Origin: Ascaphus truei
Taxonomy: Eukaryota > Chordata > Amphibia > Anura > Ascaphidae
Reading direction: 5' to 3'
Assembly (NCBI GenBank): GCA_036426205.1
Contig: CM071579.1
Coordinates: forward strand, 21,852,603 to 21,916,602
DNA length: 64,000 nt
Shown here: positions 54,545 to 64,000 of the stretch, piece after piece
Position numbering within the stretch: the stretch's first letter is position 1
How the letters are laid out: each line of letters begins with the position of its first letter
Notes under the pieces: model-generated
What the model was told of the DNA's origin: nothing
Seen by the model: only the letters and a program-made list of their open reading frames with translations
Database searches by the model: none
Made by a program: the position numbers and the translations under genes

Positions 54545-55144
54545 CAGGGGTTAAACCCTCCCACTACCACAGCCTAAACATCCATCTTTGGGACTACTAC
54601 CCCCTTCACCCACCACCACTACCCACAATAAACATGGCATGGGTAGTTAACCCCTTCATTGCCTTAACGGTCAGCCGCTAAGGTAATGAAGTTGCCTTTA
54701 AATGCATTTTTATTGCATGGGATTCATGCCGGGGGTCTCCGGTGCTGATATTAATGGGTATCAGCTCCGGAGACTCCCGGCATCAATCCGATGCAGGAAA
54801 ATGCATTTTGTTTTCTAAGTCCTCTTTCGCCGCCTTCTCAGCAGGTTCTCCCCAGCTTCACGCCAACTTTTACTGGCGTGAGGATTTTGGGAGAAACTCG
54901 CCATTCTAGAGCTGCGATTAGCCTCAATAAACTAATAGAGGCTACTAGAATGGCACGACTTTCAAAACCTGCCAAAAAGGGGCTTATCGCCGCTCACCCA
55001 GCGATGTGTTTTGGACGGTTGAAAAAGTTGGCGATTTATGCCTTTTTTCGCCCCACTTATCGAGGCTTACTGAATAGCAGTAGATATTTTGGCCAAAAAG
55101 GCCTCGATAAGTGGCTTATCGAGGCTTATAGAATAGGCCCCTAA

Positions 55145-55182
55145 ATTGTGTAAGGTACAGTAGTAGAATCAGAGCAGAACTA
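55145..55182 (+). mobile_element. CR1-like LINE, continuation after the nested element
   Basis: AATTGTGTAAGGTACAGTAG followed by AATCAGAGCAG matches the LINE sequence directly downstream of the FADD box (LCKVV.SEQ), as in the minus-strand copy. The remainder of the LINE is lost after about 55182. Confidence 0.75.
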
Positions 55183-55337
55183 AAGCCAAGACTTATATAG
55201 CGTCACGTTGTTGGAAGATAATGCAACATTATCCTACATTACAATACTAGGATGTTCACCCTGTTCTAATAAGAAGCAGTATGGCTGTTGTTTTTGCATA
55301 TAATTAGCTGTGTGGATATGGTGTTAACTCAGGTATC
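55183..55337. other. No recognisable feature
   Basis: Short unassigned interval. Confidence 0.35.
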
Positions 55338-56717
55338 TTAGGGGTAGATTCACAGATCACAGTTAAATATTGTATAGTGATGTTACCCCCATTTAACATA
55401 CCGTTGCTTGTAACACAGATCCATAAAGGTGATTAGCATTATGCTGCCTTCGCGTTAACCAGATAAATATTAAATCGCTAACTTTTAACAGATGTCTGCA
55501 TTACTCGTATGCAAATAATATGCTAATGAGCTGTTAACCTAACATCGCAGATCCACAAAGCTCCGCTCATGTTAGCGCATCGAAATTATATTGCGGTAAT
55601 TCATTCGCCCCAAAACCTGCCGTTACTCACATCAAGACCGTGATTATCACCGCGGTATTTCTGGGAATAGTCTACATGGAAAAAGGGCAGCTCTAAAGTG
55701 GTAACCGCATGATTGTACTGAGTATAGGACTTAACCCTTTCATGACAAGTGTCATAGAAATATATCTACAGTATTAGCGATCATATGATATCTGAAACAC
55801 ATATAGAGATGCATCTGATAATGTGTCATGTTGTACATGTAATAAACTATATTCTGGTTTTCAGTGATTAAATTGAATGTAGGATATGTTTGTCTGCCCT
55901 AATCTGGCATTTAATTGTGTCTGTATTAAGTATGGGTGTACAATAATGTATATTCATATTATAATAATAATTACCAGGAGACAGAAGTTGGGAACAAGAC
56001 TCTTATTCCCACACAGTTATTTCCCTGCATGGGAGCAATAAAGGAAGAAAAAAATGTACAGGTCAAATAACAAGAACAATACTTACAGAAAATCTCCTCC
56101 TCTTTATTGTAGCAGAACTGCCCGGCTCGCTCGGCCCCCTGGGTAATGCGTGTGTAAGGAGGAAGCGAAGGAGAAGCAGGGCACTTTGGATTTGAATAAA
56201 GTATATTTATTGAGCCACTAAGCCATTTACTCTTGAGAAAGGCCGACTGAGGCTGAAATGTCGATCTACTGGCTCAATAAATATACTTTATTCAAATCCA
56301 AAGTGCCCTGCTTCTCCTTCCCTTCCTCCATATTGACTGGGATTATGGCACAGGTTTTTCCTGGACCAGGAGCACCGGTAGTTGTATCCCCCCTTTTTTT
56401 CCATTATTATTCTGTGTGGTGTGCAGCATCCCATCATTCCATTATAAAGTGTGTGTAACACACGTGCGTTAATTGGGACGGATGTTATAGTTTTCCCAAT
56501 GCGCATGCGCAGTGTATTGTGTAACGTGTCCCCGCACAACAAAAATCCCTGTTAATACAGCGAACGTAACGATGCTAGTTTGCCGAACGGATGTTGTTTA
56601 TGCATATCATTAGCTTTGTGAGTACCCGTAAACTGTGGAAAACTAACAGATGGTACCTATTTAGGGAACGTCTTGTTAGTTACCCAGATTTAACAGAGCT
56701 CTGTGGATTTCCCCCTT
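55338..56717. mobile_element. TIR element with nested fold-back
   Basis: The left end GGGGTAGATTCACAGATC and the inverted right end GGGGGAAATCCACAGAGC match at about 14 of 18 positions, and the match continues with CAGTTAA/CTGTTAA. The ends are 1.38 kb apart. Internal words (GTTAGC, TGCATATCATTAGC, 'cgcagatccacaaagctccg') recur in both orientations. No transposase. The target duplication is not clear. Confidence 0.5.
56158..56329 (+). mobile_element. Fold-back repeat with hammerhead-like apex, nested
   Basis: Arms 56158-56217 and 56270-56329 are about 60 bp and nearly perfect inverse copies (for example AAGCAGGGCACTTTGGATTT and its complement). The 52-nt loop holds TTGAGAA (56233-56239), a GGCC..GGCT-type stem, GAAAT and GTCGATCT, a damaged hammerhead core. 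'TGTCGATCT' is shared with the fold-back at 10901 ('CGTCGATCT'). Confidence 0.65.
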
Positions 56718-58178
56718 TTTGTTAATTCCTGTATCAGTTAACATTGTGTTATGTTCCCTGATTTAACTGAGTGTATCCAAGCTTTTTTCTGGAATCGTAA
56801 TCTTGGCTTTACTGAACCGTAGCTCAGCTACATGCCATCCATTGCATGGTAACATCCAGTACAAAAGCCTGGTCGCTCTGTACATTTCCACTTGTAGCAA
56901 CTTTTAATGCTGAAGAAATTTCATAGGGGCTAAAACAATAAACTAGAAAAAACGTTCTTGCTGTGTTTTAAAATAATCCTGCTTCTATCCATGGTCCTGA
57001 AAGTCAATAAATATGGTGGCTTCTCACAATGCATCGCTGTTTGGAACATTCTCGGAGTTATAAATGTGACAGCGATAACCGCCTTGGCAGAATGGTCAAT
57101 ATATGAATCCATTACAACCTTCTGGGAGGATAATTAGTTACTTTGTGGTGAGTACAAATATTGTACACAGCGGGTTATCCACCATTTCAATTCAGAAAGG
57201 AAGTCACAACGATACTTTCCTCAATAATACAGCAGATAATTTAAGTTTATCATGAAGTAATTGACAGGAGATTGCAAATTGAATAATATTGTTTAATTTA
57301 GAGACTGGCCTCTAGTAAGATTAATTGCCATTGTAATGATTGTGGTTTGTAGTTATCAAGCTCCCAAACTGTGCACATTGTCTTCAGAATGTGGAATCTG
57401 CAAGCCCTAACTCAATGTATTATGATACTTTGTGTCTACTTATGCTGCTCAAGCTTAATTGTGCCTGCAAAAAATACAGGGAATGCTTATATGAAGCAAT
57501 ACAAGTGGTTAGGATCGGAGATAGTTAATGAGCACAAGATAATAGGATCTATTAGTTTCCACCTTTCTTCGCCTCTATCATCGTTTATACAGTTCAATGA
57601 AAACGATAGTGTTTTAAGAATGTACATTTTATAAACTGATTTAGATGCTAATAAACATGATGGCCTCATGTAGTGATACAATATTATGCAAACCCTTCTG
57701 GGAGCAAATATTAGGTCAGGACATAACCAGTTATTAATACTGAAATCCTTGAACTTTGATGTACTGTCATTGAGACCCATGTTCAAACTGCCCAGTTGAC
57801 CTCAGTTGTTTTGGAAGTGTCCCTATTGTCAAATGATATTTGGATGTATACAATGTTGCATTGGCTAGTAATGTCTCTATTGTTGTGTGTACATTTTCAC
57901 ATGATGAAGGAACAAGTGGTTAAACTACTGTATACAGGAACACATGTTCTTACTGTTAAAGCCAGAGAAATCAGCAGATCTACCAAACATAACATAATGA
58001 AAAGTTAGTTCAGCAAAGACACATCTGGGGAAGCTTCATCAAGAGGCCTGTAAGGGTTAGCGCACTTTATCCTGCATTAACTCCCATTGAATGAGTAAAC
58101 GTCGGATTGGGCGCCCATAACAGTACTGCCCCATACAGAGAATAATGATTTTCTGTATTCTAGGTGACCCCATAAGAA
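56718..58178. other. Unique AT-rich sequence
   Basis: No repeat ends or coding domains. Part of it (about 57180-57420) has high complexity with ATTAAT-type words and could be regulatory. This is a compositional impression only. Confidence 0.25.
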
Positions 58179-58596
58179 CCTGTAGGTAGAGATGGGTGAT
58201 CCGCCCAAATCCATTTCCCGGATTTTCTTGCATTTCCCCCCCCTCCAAAATCAGTTTCTCTGTGGAAAATCCCAAAACTGATTTGGGCGGGTTCATCAAA
58301 AACCGCCATTGAATACAATCTGTGAACGGATTTGTGGAATCCAATCTGAGGATTCAGGAACTCACTGGCAGATTCTTAAAAATCTGTCAACCGATTGCTG
58401 AACCTGTGGATTGGATTATACAAATCCGACTATGATCGGCAGAATCCGGTGAGTGTATTGGTAATAATAAAAAATCCAAAAAAGTGTATCGCCCATTTTG
58501 ACATTAATCTGCTGAAATTGGTGGACCTAAAGAACCGGCCGACCCGCTGTGGATCCAAATCCCCTCCCCAAAAATTCACCCATATCTACCTGTAGG
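58179..58596 (+). mobile_element. hAT-like MITE, family A, perfect 8-bp duplication
   Basis: CCTGTAGG occurs at 58179-58186 and 58589-58596, an exact 8-bp duplication around 58187-58588 (402 bp). The left end is TAGAGATGGGTGATCCGCCC and the right end AATTCACCCATATCTA. The interior matches the copies at 4463 and 47960 ('cggatttgtggaatccaatc', AATAATAA spacer). This copy fixes the true ends and the hAT assignment for the family. Confidence 0.93.
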
Positions 58597-59005
58597 GTCC
58601 AACATTTTGATGAGATAGGAGGGGATTAAATAAATAGAGCCTTCCATTACCTGTAATAAATAGATAGCGGTTTTGTATTTGCACTTTAAGTGTATGAGGT
58701 TTCTTGTCTGCAGTCAGTAATGAAATGATGATGGATTCGCTCGTACAAGGTACTACTCCTGTTCTATCTCAAACCTGCATAACCACTACTATTTATGTAC
58801 AAATCTGCTGTCACACATCTTTTCCCAAGAGCCTGGGGATTCATTGGCAGACGGACTTCTCCCTTTGTGCCTTTGAGGCATAAATATTGTATAAGCCTTT
58901 CTGAAACAAGGTCACAAGATGTTTGCTCCAAAATTTAATGGGTCTCGTAATTTCTTGAAATCTTGCACAGTGCCACTACTTTTTAATAGTCTAGTACATT
59001 TGTCT
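58597..59005. other. No recognisable feature
   Basis: Unique AT-rich sequence. Confidence 0.35.
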
Positions 59006-59420
59006 GGAGCCATTTTGCCGTGACCAAATCATCGCCGGCGTTTGGTCGCCACTCATCTCGGCACAGGGACATCTCTCCACAGGCCACTTCACTGCCAAGC
59101 CCCTAACCTTACCCTAAATAAACTTAATCTTAATCCCTAATAGTAATGCTACCTCAACCCCTAAAACCTTAACCTCTTGCCCTTATCCTAAACCCCTTAC
59201 CATAATCCCCTACCCTAACACTTTAACCATTTACCTTAATCAATTACACTAAAAACCTAAACCCTTACCCTAAAACCCCTATCCATAAGCACTAGAACCC
59301 CTTAAATGTTCTTACCTTGGCGAAACAGCCGGCGGCTGAGTGTCCAGCAGCGGACTGGCTGTGGCAAAGGGTCCTTCTGTGACCACGTGCCAGTGGAGAC
59401 TTGGTCATGGCAAAATGTCC
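59006..59420. mobile_element. TIR element filled with telomere-like sequence, copy 2
   Basis: The left end GGAGCCATTTTGCCGTGACC and the inverted right end GGACATTTTGCCATGACC share most positions. A central array at about 59098-59305 consists of CCCTAA, CCTTAA and related words. The flanking CG-containing arms (GCCGGCG) are also partly inverted. The same design is seen at 20030-20284. Confidence 0.65.
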
Positions 59421-60435
59421 AATTCTGACTTTTTAAGGCACATAGCGGCACATGTATCACACCCATTACAGACCATTGAGGCCAATGGGAATTATTGACA
59501 GAATGGCTGCAGTAACTCATGCACCACTTGCTAATTGTACCTCTTAGAGACCATTGTATACAGTAATCTATTACTCACTACAGACACTTTTTTGGGGCTG
59601 ATAGGATGGTAAAGTTTCATCTAGAGGTGCAACAGAGGTACAGTACAGCTGTAGCTGATAAACCATTCACTCACTTTACATTGTAACATACTCACCTGTA
59701 CAGTATGACCTGATATCTAATACTCTGTGTTTTCTTTATTACCAATGGCCGTCTTTATGCAAGTTAGTTTTTAGTTCTGGTCCTGTGTATCATCAACCTT
59801 GCTTCTAAACTCAATCAAAAAGCAGTAATATATAAGCTATCCCCAAATTAGAGACAGTTCCTGTCATGACTAGCCCTCACTTTGATAAAGGTTGCGTGGA
59901 TGAAGTCGGATTATGGCATAAATCCATTGGTGTCTTCTTCTTCTTGCCTTCCTCCTCTACATTCTGCCCTATTGGAATGAGCAGGAAGGTCCTTTGTGAG
60001 TTGGTGCACCAGCTAACTCTTCATTTCTGGTTCTGTATTAGGAGTGCCAGGGGAACCTTCTCAATATAGCTTGAGTTGTGACCATAATGGGAGGTTACTT
60101 ACAAATTCAGGAAAGTCCCTTTACGTATTGGCTGGTGACGCAACAATGGTTGTCCAGCAAGTGATTAAAGATTTTACCTTCTACACTGTTATAACAACCT
60201 GCTCTTCACTGATGATTTTCTATGCCACGTGTCATTTAGTCTCTATTCTCTGGTTTCATGGTTTATTCAGTAATACCGTCATCTTATTTATATTGTAACA
60301 CATCGTTTATTCCTTAAGCTAATCAAGTTACATACAGCAGAGTATAGACTGCCCTGTATTCTTGTGAGGGAGTTTAAGTATTAAAATAGTTATAAAAACC
60401 AAGAGATCAAATACTAAGGCTGATAAATAAAGAAC
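59421..60435. other. No recognisable feature
   Basis: Unique AT-rich sequence with short open frames only. Confidence 0.35.
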
Positions 60436-60605
60436 ATGTATGTATATCTTTATTTGTATAGCGCCATCCACTTACATAGCGCGTCACAGCAATAATAGCA
60501 GCATAATAGCATAATAGGAACAAGCACTACAAACAAAAGTCAACATGAGGGAACCAAGTCCCTACTCCCTGGCCTGAAGAGTTTACAATCTAATCTTACC
60601 CAATG
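60436..60605 (-). repeat. Dispersed repeat with GTATAGCGCC
   Basis: 'tttatttgtatagcgcc', 'cttacatagcgcgtcacagc' and, at the right, 'agagtttacaatctaatct' (the inverse of an AGATTGTAAACTCT tail) are typical of a widespread amphibian SINE or LINE 3' end read on the minus strand. Confidence 0.55.
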
Positions 60606-61380
60606 GGCATATATTACCTGTTAATAAGAATCCAGCCCCTGAGAAATGATGTTTCATTACAGTCTTTCCCATTTCATACACATCTCTATACAATACTTTC
60701 ATTGCATTGAATGTTTGGCGTCCCTTAATGTCTTGGTTATTCACTGTCCTAAAATGTCAGGTAGGGGGCAGCAGTGCCCCACCAGTTGGCTTCAATCCCC
60801 TTTTTCACAGGCATCAACTGTTAATGCAATTGACCAATCAGTGCTAGGATGATGGGAGGTAATTGAGTAATTGTATTTTATTCATCACTAGCAGAGAAAA
60901 GGAGAAAAAAATAGTGGGAGTGGGTGGGGAAGAGGGAAAGGAAGAAGGAAAAGCAGACAGAAAAGAGTGAAGGAAGGGGGACGAAGGGGAAAGGGAGGGG
61001 AAGATGAGGGAGGTACAGCTTAGTAGATGTGAAATCTGAAATTGCATTAAGGAGTTATTGCAGGAGCTGCATTCAGCTAGCTGGGGATCAGGGGGTGGAA
61101 CTGGTGGCAAGGAGGCGCTGCTGAATGGATTGTGCATTTATTTGCTGGAACTAGGAACTGGAAGCATCTGATTTCTGGATATGCTGCTGGAAACTAAATA
61201 GTCAGATTTCTTTTTATCTGGGGGGGGGGGGGCTTTGCTATGCAGAGTACAAGAACAGAGCTCAAGTCATTGTCTGCTGAAGGAGAAAAGAATCAATTGG
61301 TAGACACGTCCTGAGAAGAAAGGGAAAAAAAGGGTAGATTTAGGGAAAGGTTAAATGCCATTAGTGACAAGGAGACAAAC
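60606..61380. other. Unique sequence with purine-rich stretch
   Basis: A purine-rich (G/A) stretch at 60893-61015 and a G run at 61221-61232. No repeat ends. It may be upstream or promoter sequence of the candidate leader exon. Confidence 0.3.
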
Positions 61381-62351
61381 GCATAATAAAGGGAAGAAAA
61401 TGTGTATTTGATGTGAATGGGAGACAGGTGGGAAGGAACAAGACATAGAATGGCATTCTTCTGACCACTTCTTGCATTAAGGAGCCAAGATAATAAAGGA
61501 CTCTTGTCTGGAAATCTCTCTTTTTCTCCTTAAATGGAGGAGTTTGGACTCGTTAGCAAGGATGATATGAAAAGCACCAATCCACTAGGTGATCTCAAAG
61601 AAAAATGATGGATTTATTGCAAGAAGCATCTCTATAGCAGCCCACCCATTGAATGTGATATCATGATGAAATTGCAGAGGCAACTGAGCAGGCGGATAAC
61701 CATCCAAGACTGGAGTTTGGCCGTCCGGATTTCTGGACCAAAGAAATAGAAGAAGAAAACAAAACCCCCACGCAGAGCTGCACCGAGCTGTGATTTGAAA
61801 TGTAATCAGATCTTTGGAGAGCGGAAGTTTCTTTCTGGGATTCTCTTCAAGCGGGGAAGGGGTAGAAGCTGAGTTATGATGCACAAAAAAACTGGGGGAT
61901 AACATGGGGATTGGTGTCTTAATATGGACCAAGGATGGATTGGATTGCTAGGAAGAAGGAAGAAAAAGAAGCGGGAGTGGAATGAGGATCCACTCTTCTT
62001 TACCCCATAATGACACATGACATGAAATGAACAGGGTGAGAGCTTGGGAGCAGGATGGAGTTTGTACTGGAGATCAGCACCATGGCCAGTAAAAGTTTGA
62101 AGAGGGGAGAAGCTGCCTCCGTGTTCCTGGATCTATTCTAGCACCCTCCCCCTTACTGTGCAAATCAGTGTGAAATTAGCCTCAAGTTGCAGGCACAGAG
62201 TTTGAATGGACACGTTGGGCTGGATTGATCCTGGGCTGAGGGAAACCGATGGCAAATTGCAGCTGGATTTTGTCCTGTGTGTGTGAGTCACGGGTTCTTC
62301 TCTAAACAGCCGGGTTTCCATCTGGATTTTCTGCCATTATCCTGAGATACA
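61381..62351 (+). other. Candidate 5' leader exon
   Basis: A long repeat-free stretch, of balanced composition, rich in purines, with many short upstream ATGs and stops in all frames. It is followed by a splice-donor-like ACA/GTGAGT at 62352-62357. This is how a non-coding first exon of a large-intron vertebrate gene can look. The start is arbitrary. I do not recognise the gene, and no main coding start is present in the window. Confidence 0.25.
62055..62141 (+). CDS. Possible upstream ORF, 28 codons
   Basis: An ATG in favourable context (AGGATGG) opens a 28-residue frame starting MEFVLEISTMASK and closing with TAG at 62139-62141. If the leader exon is real this would be an upstream open reading frame, which can lower translation of a main frame further downstream. 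The peptide matches nothing I recognise. The frame is short enough to occur by chance. Confidence 0.12.
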   Translation: MEFVLEISTMASKSLKRGEAASVFLDLF

Positions 62352-63260
62352 GTGAGTGCCTTTCTCCTTCCCCTCCAGCCTTACTAGATCTGTTATTTCC
62401 CAACATTGCACTTTTTTTTAGCAACTGCAGCAGCTCTAAGGGGAAAGCATTTACAGAGGGAGGTTTTCGTTTCTTAGAAAGCTTGAAAAACCTTAATAGT
62501 AAGATTGTGGATCCTCATATCTGCGCAGGTTACATGTTGCATTTAAGGGTTAACATCTTACAGTACGTGCTGGCGAAGAGAAGAACCCTTTATTACTAAT
62601 ATAGATGGTTATAGAATGATATCTGTATCTATCATTGTATATCTGCATGCTGCAGACTAGCATGATGTTAGTATACAGTATGTTTCCAGGGCAGACCAAA
62701 TAGTGGTGCCTCTCTTACATGCCTTGGATATGGGGACAGTCTGTATTCTTCATGTGAACACATCTCACATTCCCCCACACACCTATACTATCAATTGCTT
62801 GCTGAGTCTTACAGAAATGTGTGTGTTTTTTGTAATCCAATGTGGTACCGTAGCTACAGACATCTTCCTAACCTCTGGAGTAATCTCTCCTGGTTTTGCT
62901 ATAAATCCTAGGAATCTCCCATAGGACCTCGTTGTAGCTACTTCGATTTCTAGTTGATAAACAAGCTAGTTTTTTTTCTGACAGCGAAAATCTTTCTTGT
63001 ACAGGTGCTGACTGATGTGTTTTTAGTTGTGCATGGAAATCTGGAGCATAGAAATCGTATTCTAAAATACAGTGTGTTTTTCAATGCCTATGCTATCTGG
63101 TTTTGCAGGGCATGCATTAAGAGAGCAGGTGCCAGTGATATGTCCTGTTGGCATTAGGGAGAACAAGCAGACCATGCAAGTACATTTATTTGGCAAATTG
63201 GCACCCACCCTAAAAGAGCAAGGTATTTCTTTACCTTACCTAAATTTGTGTTGGAACGAG
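62352..63260. other. No recognisable feature (possible intron)
   Basis: Unique AT-rich sequence after the donor-like site, without repeat ends or coding domains. Confidence 0.35.
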
Positions 63261-63512
63261 AAAGGACATATAATATATATATCTCTATATATATATATTA
63301 TATATGATATAAGAGAGCGAATAGAAGAGATAGAGAGAAGAGATAGATAGAGTAGAGATGATAGATAGTATAGACGGATAATGATATAGGTATATATGTA
63401 TAGACAGATAGACATATTAGACAGAATACAAGATATCATACATATAATATAGAGAATAGTAGATATATATATTATATATATTATATTATATATAATATAT
63501 ATATATATATAT
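63261..63512. repeat. TA / GATA-rich microsatellite region
   Basis: TA tracts at both sides (63269-63307 and 63463-63512) enclose an imperfect GATA/GAGA-rich middle. Open frames rich in Ile, Tyr and Ser across it are artefacts. Confidence 0.88.
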
Positions 63513-64000
63513 ATCTCTTGCATGATGACTTCATGGTGATGGTGAGACTGTTCCCAGTCTGTGGCTGTGCTATTGGTGTCATAGTTTCAGGGCTTGGACT
63601 ATAGAACATGTTAAAAGACTTCTGTATTAGCAGATTCCCTTATAAATGAAATTAATTTGTGTATGGTAAAACAGACATGAAAACCCTGCTTCAAAATAAA
63701 TTGGTCCATTTGGTGGAAATCATTAAATTATTGTTGTTGAAGTGTATTGAGTGATTTCAGACCGAGCCTTCATGTGGTAATTACTGCAGTGACCAAAAAA
63801 ATCTGTCTTGTGAAACTCTCTGGGGTCATGCCCATACATTAACATAAATGTTGTCTGTTTTAAAAGAACCGTGGAGATTTATGAGGCAGAATGGAGGTTT
63901 TACACATGGACTGTTTTGGCCAAAAGGCAGCCCTGAAAGCAAGTGGATACTCTTTGCGTTCTTGGATGATTTGGTATTTCACAGCAAAATACTAGACATT
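63513..64000. other. No recognisable feature
   Basis: Unique AT-rich sequence up to the window edge. Confidence 0.35.

Larger units (their letters stand above)
53834..55144 (+). mobile_element. Harbinger-like non-autonomous element nested in the LINE
   Basis: The element spans 53837-55141 (1305 bp). The left end GGGGCCTATTCTATAAGCC is mirrored exactly at the right end. TAA flanks both sides (53834-53836, 55142-55144). Removing the element and one TAA rejoins the LINE coding sequence (FADDTK/LCKV) in frame, so the empty site is known. A 3-bp TAA duplication is typical of PIF/Harbinger elements. No transposase: the 94, 145 and 117 codon frames inside show no domain. The interior holds a fold-back section and a perfect hairpin (separate entries). 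Confidence 0.9.

Noticed and set aside
53869..55144. Transposase gene in the Harbinger-like element
   Set aside because: The three frames of 94 to 145 codons have no DDE or Myb-like signature and overlap fold-back sequence.

Overview
This window is repeat-rich vertebrate nuclear DNA, most probably from an amphibian and likely a frog or toad. The evidence is the mix of repeats: decayed L2-, CR1- and L1-type LINEs, a CORE-SINE, solo-LTR-like blocks, Helitrons with the hairpin-plus-CTAG 3' end, many short hAT-like, Harbinger-like, mariner-like and TTAA-flanked elements, and fold-back repeats carrying a hammerhead-ribozyme-like core. The species assignment is inference from general knowledge of such genomes. 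No complete protein-coding gene was recognised. The long open frames lie in minisatellites, GC-rich Helitron interiors or broken retrotransposons. The window looks intergenic or intronic. The most gene-like stretches are a possible 5' leader exon at 61.4-62.35 kb, a 66-bp exon-like segment at 47.55 kb and a CpG-rich promoter-like cluster at 15.43-15.6 kb, all low confidence.

Layout. 0-5 kb: a hammerhead-like hairpin, a broken L2 LINE, an L1-like 3' end and a hAT-like MITE. 5-15 kb: several copies of a second hAT-like MITE family, one of them turned into a minisatellite, a fold-back repeat at 10.9-11.15 kb and a solo-LTR-like block at 14.1-15.0 kb. 17-20 kb: a dense cluster of fold-back and hammerhead-like repeats separated by TA microsatellites, then a GC-rich LTR-like block and a TIR element filled with telomere-like sequence. 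22.7-24.3 kb: a 1.5-kb insertion with a 14-bp target-site duplication, built as a large inverted repeat with the best hammerhead motif at its apex. 25.9-26.7 kb: an L1-like 3' end. 30.25-31.85 kb and 34.57-37.4 kb: two Helitrons in opposite orientation, 3' ends facing each other, both carrying expanded tandem repeats. 38-40.4 kb: a second copy of the GC-rich LTR-like block and a 33-bp minisatellite. 41-44.6 kb: a hAT MITE with a perfect 8-bp duplication, a CR1-like LINE and a fold-back-type repeat. 47.9-50.8 kb: MITEs, another 33-bp minisatellite and a TTAA-flanked element made of palindromes. 53.4-55.2 kb: a CR1-like LINE split inside its reverse-transcriptase catalytic motif by a 1305-bp Harbinger-like element. 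55.3-56.7 kb: a TIR element with a nested fold-back. 58-59.4 kb: a hAT MITE with a perfect 8-bp duplication and the second telomere-like TIR element. 60.4-64 kb: mostly unique sequence.

The most interesting theme is the recurrence, at about twelve loci on both strands, of a CUGANGA-like box, a short hairpin and a GAAAC box. This is the arrangement of a hammerhead ribozyme core. Several copies sit at the apex of long inverted repeats or next to TA microsatellites. I infer that they belong to Penelope-like or retrozyme-like non-autonomous retroelements. Hammerhead motifs in Penelope-like elements and in Xenopus genomes are established knowledge. The head-to-head duplication that can fold the ribozyme into a competing longer hairpin is the part worth testing.
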